This document shows, one piece after another, positions 51,294 through 60,440 of a DNA stretch of 64,000 nucleotides (its first letter is position 1; the number at the start of each line of letters is the position of its first letter). Below the pieces are notes generated by a model. The model was not told where the DNA came from. It made no database searches and saw only the letters and a list, made by a program, of their open reading frames with translations. Position numbers and translations under genes: made by a program. This DNA is from RGIG2041 sp045578865 (GTDB taxonomy: Bacteria > Bacillota > Clostridia > UBA1381 > UMGS1253): positions 1 to 64,000 of the forward strand of contig JAZNLB010000005.1 in assembly GCA_045578865.1 (NCBI GenBank). Direction: 5' to 3'.

Positions 51294-51320
51294 AAAGAGA
51301 GTCTGCATGGCTCTCTTTTT
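51294..51320 (+). terminator. uraA terminator
   Basis: 8-bp stem AAAGAGAG/CTCTCTTT with a 9-nt loop and T run. Confidence 0.8.
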
Positions 51321-51334
51321 TTGCACTCGTTTTA

Positions 51335-51363
51335 TTGACGAAACACCTAATTTATGCTATACT
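51335..51363 (+). promoter_or_regulatory. Sigma-A promoter of the surface polysaccharide cluster
   Basis: TTGACG (51335-51340), 17-nt spacer, TATACT (51358-51363), about 40 nt before the first gene of the cluster. Confidence 0.82.
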
Positions 51364-51404
51364 TTTTATAAGTACATTTTTTTCGCTCATCAGGAGAGAA
51401 TATT

Positions 51405-51947
51405 ATGAATATATCCGAAATTTTTACAAACGGTTTTGCCGTTTTGCGCGGCTTAACCAAGCGTTTTTATTTTAACCGTTGCGGCAAACTTTTGCGCGTG
51501 GAAAGCGGCGTTCGCATTTTAAAAAAGAACGCCAAAATCAACCTTGGCGACCGTGTGCTATTGCATCGCGGCGTCAAACTGAGTGCATGGGGCACAAGCG
51601 CGCACGCCGATATCACCATCGGCTCGAACACCTACATCGGCGACCGCACGGAAATTCATGCAGGCAAGTGCGTACGCATCGGTTCGGGTTGCAACATTTC
51701 TTGGAACTGTACAATTATCGACCGTGACTACCATAAACTCGACAGCGAAACCGAAGTTATGAAGCCCGTATTTATCGAAGATAATGTATGGATTTGCCAG
51801 GGTGCAACGATATTAAAAGGCGTACGCTTGGGCGAAGGCTGTGTTGTCGGCGCAGGTGCGGTTGTCACCAAAGATGTACCTCCGCATTGTGTCGTTGCAG
51901 GAAATCCCGCACGCATTGTAAAAGAAAATGTGGTTTGGAGACCGTAA
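51405..51947 (+). CDS. Hexapeptide-repeat acyltransferase (LbH family)
   Basis: 180 residues, left-handed beta-helix of the maltose/galactoside acetyltransferase type. Seen: repeating [LIV]-G-x4 turns (ITIGSNTYIGDRTEI), NCTIIDRDYHKL with a catalytic-like His, VWICQGATILKGVRLGEGCVVGAGAVVTKDVPP, and the end VVAGNPARIV. Probably O-acetylates a sugar of the surface polymer. First gene of the cluster; the flippase gene begins 2 nt after its stop. Confidence 0.88.
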   Translation: MNISEIFTNGFAVLRGLTKRFYFNRCGKLLRVESGVRILKKNAKINLGDRVLLHRGVKLSAWGTSAHADITIGSNTYIGDRTEIHAGKCVRIGSGCNISWNCTIIDRDYHKLDSETEVMKPVFIEDNVWICQGATILKGVRLGEGCVVGAGAVVTKDVPPHCVVAGNPARIVKENVVWRP

Positions 51948-51949
51948 GC

Positions 51950-53503
51950 ATGCAAAAGAAAAATCTTTTGGGTTCTATCAGTTCTGTGATGGTGATTATG
52001 ATTCTCGCCCGTCTGATGAGCCTGCTATCTACACAAATTTATATGGCGCATTTCGGTGCATCGGATGTATATATGAATATTTATTCGTATGTCATCAGTA
52101 TCCCGAATATTATTTTTACTTGCATCGGCACGGCGCTCTCCACCGTGGTCATCCCGATTTTTATGGGACATACTGCAAACGGCAAAAAAGATGCCGCCAA
52201 GCGATTTGCCGATAACATCATCACTATCTGCGTGGCGCTGACCGCCGTTTTGGTGCTCGTCGGTATCGTACTTGCACCGATTCTGCCCAAGTTTACGGAA
52301 TTTGCCAAGACACAACAAACCTACACTTATGCTACAAAAGCATTGATGGTGGTTATGCCGGTCATGTTTTTTTATGGCCTCAACTACATTTTCCAAGGTA
52401 TGCTTCAAGCCATGGGCAGTTACAATCTGCCGGCATTTGTCAGCGTACCGAGCAGCCTGGTTGTGATTTTGTATGTGTTTTTACTGGCAGACAAATTCGG
52501 CATTTCGGGCTTGCTTATTGCAACTGTTATCGGTCTTTCCCTGCAAGCCATCATTTTGATTTTTCCGCTGTATAAAAAAGGTTATCGCTATCGAATAAGC
52601 TTTGAATTAAGGCACCCCGATATCGTAAATGCTTTGAAACTGACCGGGCCTGTGCTCTTAGGCGTATCGGCTTACCAACTCAATATGCTCTACAATGTGA
52701 CAATGATTGCACGCTTCGAGGGTATGGTAACGCTTTTAACCTATGTGCAAAACATCGTGTTGTATATGGTGCTTGCCATCATCTATTCCGTTACTGCAGT
52801 AATTTATCCGCGTTTGACGGAAAGCGCTTCGCAAAACAATATGGCACAGTATAAAAAAGACCTCAGCAGCATTTTAGGCGCGATGGGGGCGCTGCTTTTA
52901 CCGATGACTTTCGGTTTTATCGCCGTGCGCGAACCGCTTTTGCGCGTTCTGGCGCAGTACGGCAACATCACACAGGCAGACATCTTTCGTGCTGCACTTT
53001 TGCTGGCCTGCTATGCAGTGGGCGTGCTCGGCATCGGTTTTAAAGAAATTTTGGACCGCGCCTTTTATGCGCTGCAAGACACAAAGACCTCTGCGATAAC
53101 CGGCTTTGTGATTATGGCCGTCAATATTTCGCTAAGTTTAATTTTGATGCAGTTTTTCGGTGCCTACGGCATCCCGCTCGCCTATTCGATTTCTTCGCTT
53201 TCAGGCTCGGCGCTTCTGCTTTGGCGATTAAAGAAAAAAATCGGAAAATTCGCCTGCGGTGTCGGCACAACTTTGCTTAAAAGTCTAATCGCCTCCGCCG
53301 TTATGTTTATCGGCGTAACCCTATTGCATCGCTTTCTTGCACCGCTTGGCAATGACGGCATTTTGTGGCGCATTGTGCATTTAGGTGCCGATTGTGCTTT
53401 CGGGGTAGTTTTATATTTAATTTCGGCAATTTGCCTGTGCATACCGCAGGTAACAGACATAGTATCCACTTTAATTTCAAAGTTTTGGAAAAGAGGTGTG
53501 TAA
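51950..53503 (+). CDS. murJ: MurJ/Wzx-type lipid II or polysaccharide flippase
   Basis: 517 residues, MOP superfamily, about 14 transmembrane helices. Seen: STQIYMAHFGASDVYMNIYS in the MurJ pattern (a FG...-D-Y-A motif), AFYALQDTKT, and YGNITQADIFRAALLLACYAVG. Similarity to MurJ (lipid II flippase) suggests it flips either peptidoglycan precursor or the polymer unit made by this cluster. Being inside a polymer cluster, the second is plausible. The ATG at 51950 follows GGAG; the upstream extended frame is the acyltransferase in another phase. Confidence 0.88.
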   Translation: MQKKNLLGSISSVMVIMILARLMSLLSTQIYMAHFGASDVYMNIYSYVISIPNIIFTCIGTALSTVVIPIFMGHTANGKKDAAKRFADNIITICVALTAVLVLVGIVLAPILPKFTEFAKTQQTYTYATKALMVVMPVMFFYGLNYIFQGMLQAMGSYNLPAFVSVPSSLVVILYVFLLADKFGISGLLIATVIGLSLQAIILIFPLYKKGYRYRISFELRHPDIVNALKLTGPVLLGVSAYQLNMLYNVTMIARFEGMVTLLTYVQNIVLYMVLAIIYSVTAVIYPRLTESASQNNMAQYKKDLSSILGAMGALLLPMTFGFIAVREPLLRVLAQYGNITQADIFRAALLLACYAVGVLGIGFKEILDRAFYALQDTKTSAITGFVIMAVNISLSLILMQFFGAYGIPLAYSISSLSGSALLLWRLKKKIGKFACGVGTTLLKSLIASAVMFIGVTLLHRFLAPLGNDGILWRIVHLGADCAFGVVLYLISAICLCIPQVTDIVSTLISKFWKRGV

Positions 53504-55123
53504 ATGAACAAATTTTTCTTCCCTGTCGCATACGGACTTTACTATCTGTTTGCTCGCCATCTCCCCTGCTCGGACTTGCCGTACAGTCTCGGTGCAAAAC
53601 AACTGCGCCGTTTGCTGTGTAAAGCAATGTTTAAAAGCATGGGTAAAAATGTAAATATCGAGCATGGTGCATTTTTTGCATCGGGCAGAGACATCGAAAT
53701 CGGTAATAACTCCGGCCTCGGTTTAAACTGCCGTGTAACCGGCCCGCTTAAAATCGGGAACGATGTGATGATGGGTCCAAATGTAATGATTTTTACGCAA
53801 AATCACGAAACGGAAAACATCTTAAAACCGATGCGCCTGCAAACCGCGCAAAAAAAAGCAGTTACCATTGGAAACGATGTGTGGATTGGTGCAAATGTGA
53901 TGATTTTGCCGGGCGTTACCATCGGCGACGGCGCAATTTTAGCCGCCGGCGCGGTGGTCACCAAAAATGTTGCGCCGTACAGTATTGTCGGTGGCAACCC
54001 TGCAAAAGAAATCAAAAAGCGCACCAGTGACGCACAAGCCGTTATGCCACGCATTTTGTATCTGATTAACCACGCAGGTAAGGCGGGAACGGAAAAGTAT
54101 GTTTTAAATCTGGTCAATGCCTACCATGGCAAGCGCGCGCATTGCTTTTTTGCCTATAACGAGCCGGGCCTTCTTTCCGAGCAGATGCATCAGCTCGGCA
54201 TCCCGTCTTTTCAATTTGAAATGAAAAATAGCTTTGACCTCAAAGCCGCAAAACAACTTGCACAATACTGTCGGGACAACAACATAGATGTCATCCATAC
54301 ACAGTATCCGCGCGAAAATTATATTGCGGTGTTGTCAAAACGCTATTTTTGCGGTCCGAAGGTAGTCTACACTTGTCATTTAACTTTGAAAAATCCGTTC
54401 TGGTACAGACCATTTAACCGCTACATCACCAACCGCAACCACAAAATTATTTCCGTATGCAACAACGGCGCGGATTTGCTGGTGCAAAACGGCGTACGCA
54501 GGGAAAAGATTGAAGTAATCTTCAACGGCATCGTGCCGGAGGAATACAAAAATCTCCCCTCCACCATCCGCGAAGAACTTGGCATCGCACCGGACACCTT
54601 TGTGATTACAACCCTCGCGCGTTACCACATGGCAAAAGGGCTTGATTTCTTTACCGATGCGGTTGCAAAGCTCAAACAGATTGCAAAGCGCCCCTTTGTG
54701 GTGCTTTATGCCGGTGACGGCGAGTTGTTTGACGACATCCGTGCACAAATCAAGCGTCTTGGTCTGGAAAAAGAAATTCTGCAACTCGGTTTTCGAGCAG
54801 ACGCTGACAATATTTTGCGTGGCAGTGATATTTTCGTAAACTCCGCAAAGTGTTACGAAGCGCTCAGCTTCGCCATCTTAGAAGCGCTCAGCCACAAACT
54901 TCCCGTTGTGGCAACCGATGTTGGCGGCAACTCCGATATTTTAAATAACGATTGCGGTCTGCTTGTGCCGTACGGCGACACAGATGCAATGGCCAAAGCC
55001 ATTTGTCGCCTGATGGACGAACCCGAGCTGTACGAGCGTTACAGCGAAAACGCATTGAAAGCCATTTTTGAAGTCTTTAATTTAAATAAAATATTTGATG
55101 ACACCTTTGCGGTGTATCGCTAA
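53504..55123 (+). CDS. Acyltransferase-glycosyltransferase GT4 fusion
   Basis: 539 residues with two parts. Residues 1 to about 175 are an LbH acyltransferase (GNNSGLGLNC, NVMIFTQNHETEN, GNDVWIGANVMILPGVTIG, the GGNPAKEIKKR end). Residues from about 180 are a GT4 retaining glycosyltransferase (MPRILYLINHAGKAGTEKY start, HTQYPREN, FNGIVPEEY, and the EALSFAILEALSHKLPVVATDVGGN nucleotide-sugar site). The single frame is continuous with no internal stop. ATG abuts the murJ stop. Normally these are separate proteins. Confidence 0.88.
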   Translation: MNKFFFPVAYGLYYLFARHLPCSDLPYSLGAKQLRRLLCKAMFKSMGKNVNIEHGAFFASGRDIEIGNNSGLGLNCRVTGPLKIGNDVMMGPNVMIFTQNHETENILKPMRLQTAQKKAVTIGNDVWIGANVMILPGVTIGDGAILAAGAVVTKNVAPYSIVGGNPAKEIKKRTSDAQAVMPRILYLINHAGKAGTEKYVLNLVNAYHGKRAHCFFAYNEPGLLSEQMHQLGIPSFQFEMKNSFDLKAAKQLAQYCRDNNIDVIHTQYPRENYIAVLSKRYFCGPKVVYTCHLTLKNPFWYRPFNRYITNRNHKIISVCNNGADLLVQNGVRREKIEVIFNGIVPEEYKNLPSTIREELGIAPDTFVITTLARYHMAKGLDFFTDAVAKLKQIAKRPFVVLYAGDGELFDDIRAQIKRLGLEKEILQLGFRADADNILRGSDIFVNSAKCYEALSFAILEALSHKLPVVATDVGGNSDILNNDCGLLVPYGDTDAMAKAICRLMDEPELYERYSENALKAIFEVFNLNKIFDDTFAVYR

Positions 55124-55143
55124 ACCGAGAGGAGATTTTTACC

Positions 55144-55623
55144 ATGTCCGAAAAAAAGAAGTTCAAATTCAACATCATTGATGCCATTGTTGTGCTCGTA
55201 CTGATTGCAGCACTCTGCTTTGCGGGTTTTAAACTCTTTATTGAGCCGAACAGCGACAAAAATTTGCAGACAACCTATGTGGTAAGTTATTTTTGCGAAG
55301 AAGTGCCGACCTATGCTGCCGCTTCTATTTTTGAAGGGGATCCGGTCAGCGACGAAAACAAAGATGTGCCGCTCGGTTATGTAACCGGCATAACAGTTGA
55401 GCCTTCCGTATCCTATATCAGCGATGTGCAAGGCAACATTCATATGGCCAGCAAGAAAGGCTACGAAAGTGTAAGTCTGACCACGGAAGTGACCATCTCC
55501 GGTAAACCGTATCAACACGGAATTCAGATTGGCTCCTCCAAGTACGGCATCGGCCATTCGATTACACTTCGCGTAGGCAAAGCCAAAGTTTTTGGTCGCG
55601 TTGCCGGTATTGAAGTAAAATAA
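55144..55623 (+). CDS. DUF4330 family membrane-anchored protein
   Basis: 159 residues. N-terminal cytoplasmic tail (KKFKFNIIDAI), one transmembrane segment about 15-32, then a beta-rich exposed region with LGYVTGITVEPSVSYI and the end LRVGKAKVFGRVAGIEV; this is the DUF4330 pattern, a family recurring in surface-polysaccharide clusters of Clostridia. No enzyme motif. Possibly an assembly or export accessory. Confidence 0.75.
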   Translation: MSEKKKFKFNIIDAIVVLVLIAALCFAGFKLFIEPNSDKNLQTTYVVSYFCEEVPTYAAASIFEGDPVSDENKDVPLGYVTGITVEPSVSYISDVQGNIHMASKKGYESVSLTTEVTISGKPYQHGIQIGSSKYGIGHSITLRVGKAKVFGRVAGIEVK

Positions 55624-55637
55624 GGAGGCTTTTTGCC

Positions 55638-57161
55638 ATGTTCCGACAAAGTATTACGGGGCATATTCTGCTTTGGCTGAAAAATTGCATCCTGCAGTAT
55701 AAAACCTCATTTTGTTATGCGTGCATTCTGCGTGCGGAAAATGCGATAAAATCCGAATTTACCCAAAGCGCACTACGCCGCTATTTTGTGTCCCCTTCCA
55801 AATTGGAAGCATCCTACAAAACTTCATACATTTATACAGTTGCGAATCAGTTGTTGCAATTCATCAGCAAGTGTGCAACTGCCGTTGTCATGCCGATTTG
55901 GCAGGCAAGCAACGGCGGTTTTATCGGAAACATACTGCGTAGATGCAAAGCGATTGGATTGTTTGGCTTGGAACATATTGCCGCAGTTTTCTTTGCGCTG
56001 ATGCTTTTGGTACCTCACGATTATTGGAACAATCTCTATGCCTTTATCGGCGCACTGGCGCTGACAGGGCTGTATCTTGTGCAGATGCAAACTTTTCCGG
56101 GTATTGGCAAGGATACACGCAAAATTCCGGCATCCCTGATTGCCTTCGTATTTTCAATCCTGGCAGGCATGCTGATTACAACCGACCGTGCAGACGGCAT
56201 ACGCATTGCTCTGTTCTTTTTCTCCTCGGTGCTTTTCACCGCAATTTGTGCAGGCGGTATCCCGAACAAAAAAGCCCTTTCTAATTTTTTGTATATCCTG
56301 CTTGTCGGATTGGGCGTATTGTGCCTGTTTGGTATTATACAGCGTTTTATGGGTGTAGAGGCCAGCGCGGAATTCACGGATTTGACAACCAACGAAGGTA
56401 TGCCGGGCAGAGTCTATTCGACTTTATCAAATCCGAACAATTTTGCCGAAGTTATTGTGCTGCTTGCACCTTTTGCAGGGGCTATGCTGGTAAACTCCAA
56501 GGGCAAAATGCAAAAATTGTTTTGGGTTGCACTGCTCGGCGTTTGCATCGTGGCTCTCACGATGAGTTATTCACGCTCATGTTATGTAGCCTTTGCTATC
56601 GCTACACTCTTGTTTATCGCTCTGTATGACTGGCGGCTTTTAATTCCGCTTGCCATTTTAACTGTTTTGTGTATTCCGTTTCTGCCCCAAACGGTCATGA
56701 ACCGAATTTTAACCATCGGTTCAATGAATGACACTTCCAATGCCAGCCGTATCTATATCTGGGAAGGCATTTTAAGAATGCTGCGTGACCACATTGTCAC
56801 CGGTATCGGCATCGGCCCTGCGGCATTTGGCAAACTCTATCCACTCTATGCAAGTCCGCTCAGTTATGCGGCACCACATTCGCACATGCTCTATCTGGAA
56901 GTATTTGTCGAACTTGGTCTTTTGGGTGGCATCAGCTTTTTGACATTTATGTTTTCTACTGTAAAAAAGGCACTTTCGACCTATAATTGTGCAGACACAA
57001 CTCTACGCAACATCATAATTGCCGGTATCGCTTCCTTGGGCGGCATCAGCTTTGTATGCGCGGCTGAATATATTTGGTTTTATCCACGAGTGATGTTTGT
57101 GTTTTGGATTACAGTCGGCATCCTGCTTTGTGCAATCCGCCTCTCCAAAACCGGCAAGTAA
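55638..57161 (+). CDS. O-antigen ligase/polymerase-like (Wzy) protein
   Basis: 507 residues, about 12 transmembrane helices. Seen: the Wzy_C-type periplasmic loop RDHIVTGIGIGPAAFGKLYPLY with APHSHMLYLEVFVELGLLG, the O-antigen ligase signature (Wzy_C: HNxxL.. E-GL). Likely polymerises or ligates the repeat units on the outer membrane face. AAGGAGG precedes the ATG. In Gram-positive bacteria such proteins act in capsule or secondary wall polymer assembly. Confidence 0.88.
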   Translation: MFRQSITGHILLWLKNCILQYKTSFCYACILRAENAIKSEFTQSALRRYFVSPSKLEASYKTSYIYTVANQLLQFISKCATAVVMPIWQASNGGFIGNILRRCKAIGLFGLEHIAAVFFALMLLVPHDYWNNLYAFIGALALTGLYLVQMQTFPGIGKDTRKIPASLIAFVFSILAGMLITTDRADGIRIALFFFSSVLFTAICAGGIPNKKALSNFLYILLVGLGVLCLFGIIQRFMGVEASAEFTDLTTNEGMPGRVYSTLSNPNNFAEVIVLLAPFAGAMLVNSKGKMQKLFWVALLGVCIVALTMSYSRSCYVAFAIATLLFIALYDWRLLIPLAILTVLCIPFLPQTVMNRILTIGSMNDTSNASRIYIWEGILRMLRDHIVTGIGIGPAAFGKLYPLYASPLSYAAPHSHMLYLEVFVELGLLGGISFLTFMFSTVKKALSTYNCADTTLRNIIIAGIASLGGISFVCAAEYIWFYPRVMFVFWITVGILLCAIRLSKTGK

Positions 57162-57257
57162 ACTATAAAAAACAGAGCGAATATTGTCGTATTTGCGAAT
57201 ATTTTAAAACAGCAGCGGCGAAAAATTCCGACAAAAATTAACGCGGAGGCAAAACGC

Positions 57258-59486
57258 ATGAAAATCCTGCATCTAATCAGCGGCGGCGACAGTGGCGGCG
57301 CAAAAACACATTTGAAAAATCTGGTTTCTAAACTCTCCGAGTATGCCACCGTTACAGTTGCCTGCTTAATGGAAGGTGATTTCTACACGGATTTTGCCGC
57401 CAATTACAAAGACACCATACTGTTTCGGCAAAAAAACCGTATGGATTTGTCAGTGGTAAATGCCATTGCCAATAAACTCAAAGAGGAGCAGTATGACCTT
57501 TTGCATGTACACGGTGCAAGGGCAAATTTTGTCTCCATATTTTTGAAAAAAAAGCTCGATATCCCGATTGTCACCACCATGCACAGTGACTATCTGTTAG
57601 ACTTTGACGATTTTTTCAAAAAACTGATATTTACGAACATGAACCGCTATGCCCTACGCAAAATCGATTATTTTATTGCGGTATCCGATGCTTTTTCTGC
57701 GATGCTGCGCGAAAGAAATTTTCGTCCCAACAGTATCCAGACTGTATACAACGGTATGGATTTTTCCGCTGTGCCGACACAGGTGACGGACAAAGAATCC
57801 TTTGCCAAAAATCACGGCATCACCTACGACAAAGACTGCATCTATATTGGTATACTCGTTCGTTTGGATATTGTAAAAGATGTCGAAACCTTTGTGCGTT
57901 GTGCAGCAGAGGCTTGCAAGCAAAATAAACGACTTCGCTTTTTAATCGGCGGCGACGGTGCTGAGCGCAAAAATTTAGAGGCGCTGGCACGCAGTCTGCA
58001 CATCGGTGAAGGGTTGCAGTTTTTAGGCTATGTGTCCGACAACTACGGTTTTTTAAACTTTATTGATATTAACACCTTAACCTCCCTTTGCGAAAGTTTT
58101 CCATACTCGATGCTCGAGGGAGCGGCGATGCGCCTGCCGATGGTGGCGTCGCGTGTCGGCGGTATCCCCGCGCTTGTGCGTGACGGAGAAACCGGATATT
58201 TGTTTGAGGTCGGTGACTATGAAGAAATGGCGAAGCATATTTTAAGGCTGGCCAACGCACCCGAACACCTTGCACAAATGGGCGAAAATATTTATAAACT
58301 CGCAACAAAGCATTTCTCAGATACCTCTTTTGCCGAAAGGCATCTGGAAATGTATCAAAATATTATAGAGGACTATCATGCAGATAAACGCTACGATGTT
58401 GTTTTGTCCGGATATTACGGCTTTCACAACAGCGGTGACGATGCGCTTTTGCTCGCCATTTTGGAAGATTTAAAAGCCAAAAAACCGAATCTGCGTGCGG
58501 CTGTACTATCCGCTGCACCTCGCTCTACCCGTTTACAATACGGCACAGATGCCATAAATCGTAGCAATCTTATATCCCTTTGCCGTATATTAAAAAAGAC
58601 ATCCATGCTCATTAGCGGCGGTGGCTCTTTAATTCAAGACGAAACCAGTCCGCAATCGCTTTGGTATTACCTGTCGGTCATCCGCTTGGCGAAGCATTAC
58701 GGCTTAAAGGTCATTCAGTTGGCAAACGGCATCGGCCCGGTCAAGTATAAATTTGACCGTGAACTGTGCCGAAAAATTATTTCCAAATGCGTAGATGTCA
58801 TCACCTTGCGCGACAGCCATTCAAAGCAGGAACTTTTGCGGCTCGGTTTGGGCGAAGTCAATCACTGCGTAACCGCTGACCCGGCACTGACGCTTAAGCC
58901 GAAGGACAACCGCAGAGCGATTGCAATTTTGCAGGACGCTGGACTGGCAGAAAACGAAGATTTCATCGCCGTTTCTATACGAAATTCCAAAAACGCCAAA
59001 CCCGATTTCCGTACACAGTTGGCATCGGCGCTGGATCAAATTGCAAGTCAGCACAAAAAAAGCATCGTATTTTTACCGATGCAGTATCCGCGCGATTTGG
59101 AATTTTCGCGCGATATTGCAAAGCGCATGACGCAGAAGGCATATATGATTGAAACTCCGCCCGATGTTACGGAAACCATGCAACTGCTTGCGCGCGCCGA
59201 TTTGATTATTGCAATGCGCCTGCATACCTTGATTTATGCGGCGGCAATCGGCAAGGATGCCGTTGCCATCGACTATGACCCGAAAATCAGTGGCTTTATG
59301 CACGATGCAGGCATGATGCACCGCATCTCCCTGAGCGAATTCGATGCCGAGCGTCTGTGCGCGGAAGCGTATGAATGTGCACAAAGTGCCTGTGTGATCG
59401 ATAACACGAATCTTCGTGCATGCGCCCAGAAAAATGCTGAAATTGCACTTTCACTTTTACAGGAGGCACAAGATGGCAATTTATAA
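57258..59486 (+). CDS. csaB: GT4 glycosyltransferase-CsaB pyruvyltransferase fusion
   Basis: 742 residues. Residues 1-370: GT4 glycosyltransferase (HLISGGDSGGAKTH, TMHSDYLLDF, VYNGMDFSAVP, SLCESFPYSMLEGAAMRLPM). Residues about 376-742: polysaccharide pyruvyltransferase (GYYGFHNSGDDALLLAIL, GGGSLIQDETSPQSLWYYL, IAMRLHTLIYAAAIG), the CsaB type that puts pyruvate ketals on secondary wall polymer sugars, the anchor for SLH-domain surface proteins. Overlaps cysK by 14 bp. The fusion would link sugar addition and pyruvylation in one chain. Confidence 0.9.
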   Translation: MKILHLISGGDSGGAKTHLKNLVSKLSEYATVTVACLMEGDFYTDFAANYKDTILFRQKNRMDLSVVNAIANKLKEEQYDLLHVHGARANFVSIFLKKKLDIPIVTTMHSDYLLDFDDFFKKLIFTNMNRYALRKIDYFIAVSDAFSAMLRERNFRPNSIQTVYNGMDFSAVPTQVTDKESFAKNHGITYDKDCIYIGILVRLDIVKDVETFVRCAAEACKQNKRLRFLIGGDGAERKNLEALARSLHIGEGLQFLGYVSDNYGFLNFIDINTLTSLCESFPYSMLEGAAMRLPMVASRVGGIPALVRDGETGYLFEVGDYEEMAKHILRLANAPEHLAQMGENIYKLATKHFSDTSFAERHLEMYQNIIEDYHADKRYDVVLSGYYGFHNSGDDALLLAILEDLKAKKPNLRAAVLSAAPRSTRLQYGTDAINRSNLISLCRILKKTSMLISGGGSLIQDETSPQSLWYYLSVIRLAKHYGLKVIQLANGIGPVKYKFDRELCRKIISKCVDVITLRDSHSKQELLRLGLGEVNHCVTADPALTLKPKDNRRAIAILQDAGLAENEDFIAVSIRNSKNAKPDFRTQLASALDQIASQHKKSIVFLPMQYPRDLEFSRDIAKRMTQKAYMIETPPDVTETMQLLARADLIIAMRLHTLIYAAAIGKDAVAIDYDPKISGFMHDAGMMHRISLSEFDAERLCAEAYECAQSACVIDNTNLRACAQKNAEIALSLLQEAQDGNL

Positions 59487-60387
59487 AAATATTACCGAAC
59501 TTGTCGGTAACACCCCGCTGGTGGCGCTTTCCCGTTTTGCACCACAAAAAAACATTCTCGCCAAGGTGGAATTTTTTAATCCTGCCGGCTCTGTCAAAGA
59601 CAGGGCGGCTCTGAAAATGCTCACCATCGCAGAAGAAGCCGGCACGCTCACGCCCGACAGTATTATCATTGAGCCGACCAGCGGAAATACAGGCATCGCA
59701 CTGGCTGCCATAGCCGCATACAAAGGCTACAAAGTGATTTTGACGATGCCGGATACCATGAGCATTGAACGCAGAAATCTGCTTGCCGCCTATGGCGCGC
59801 AAATCGTGCTAACCGAAGGGCACTTGGGTATGACGGGCGCAGTCGAGAAAGCAAAAAAACTCGCAGCGCAGTATAAAAACAGTTTTATCCCCGGACAATT
59901 TGAAAACCCGGAAAATGCGAATGGACACTTTGAAACCACCGGACCGGAAATCTGGGCAGATACGAACGGCAAGGTGGACATCTTTGTTGCAGGTGTCGGT
60001 ACGGGCGGTACGCTGACAGGCACCGGAAAATATTTAAAAGCGCAAAACCCGGATATACAAATTGTCGCAGTCGAGCCTTTTGATTCACCTTTGCTGAGCG
60101 AGGGCAAATCCGGTCCGCACGGTCTGCAAGGCATCGGCGCAAACTTTGTGCCGCGTCTGCTGGATAAAAATATCATTGATGAGATTGTAACCGTAAAAAC
60201 CGAGCACGCCTACGAAAAAGCAAAACAGTTGGCGCAAACCGAAGGTCTGCTCGTCGGTATTTCCTCCGGTGCGGCGCTGCACGCGGCAACCGTAATCGCC
60301 GAAAAAGCCGAAAACGCAGGCAAAACCATCGTAGTGCTTCTGCCGGACACAGGCGAGCGCTATTTGTCTACGGGCGCATTTAAATAA
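59473..60387 (+). CDS. cysK: Cysteine synthase (O-acetylserine sulfhydrylase)
   Basis: 304 residues, PLP enzyme. Seen: start AIYKNITELVGNTPLVALSRF, PAGSVKDRAALKM with PLP Lys, the substrate loop PTSGNTGIALA, GVGTGGTLTGTGKYLK (phosphate loop), and SSGAALHAA. The ATG at 59473 follows AGGAGG and lies inside the end of the upstream fusion gene. Coupling to the polymer cluster appears positional only. Confidence 0.93.
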   Translation: MAIYKNITELVGNTPLVALSRFAPQKNILAKVEFFNPAGSVKDRAALKMLTIAEEAGTLTPDSIIIEPTSGNTGIALAAIAAYKGYKVILTMPDTMSIERRNLLAAYGAQIVLTEGHLGMTGAVEKAKKLAAQYKNSFIPGQFENPENANGHFETTGPEIWADTNGKVDIFVAGVGTGGTLTGTGKYLKAQNPDIQIVAVEPFDSPLLSEGKSGPHGLQGIGANFVPRLLDKNIIDEIVTVKTEHAYEKAKQLAQTEGLLVGISSGAALHAATVIAEKAENAGKTIVVLLPDTGERYLSTGAFK

Positions 60388-60393
60388 AACGCA

Positions 60394-60429
60394 AAAAACG
60401 CATTGAACCATACTGTTCAATGCGTTTTT
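60394..60429. terminator. Bidirectional terminator between cysK and pgm
   Basis: 15-bp perfect stem AAAAACGCATTGAAC/GTTCAATGCGTTTTT with a 6-nt loop, for convergent genes. Confidence 0.88.
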
Positions 60430-60440
60430 ACTTTACAAAA

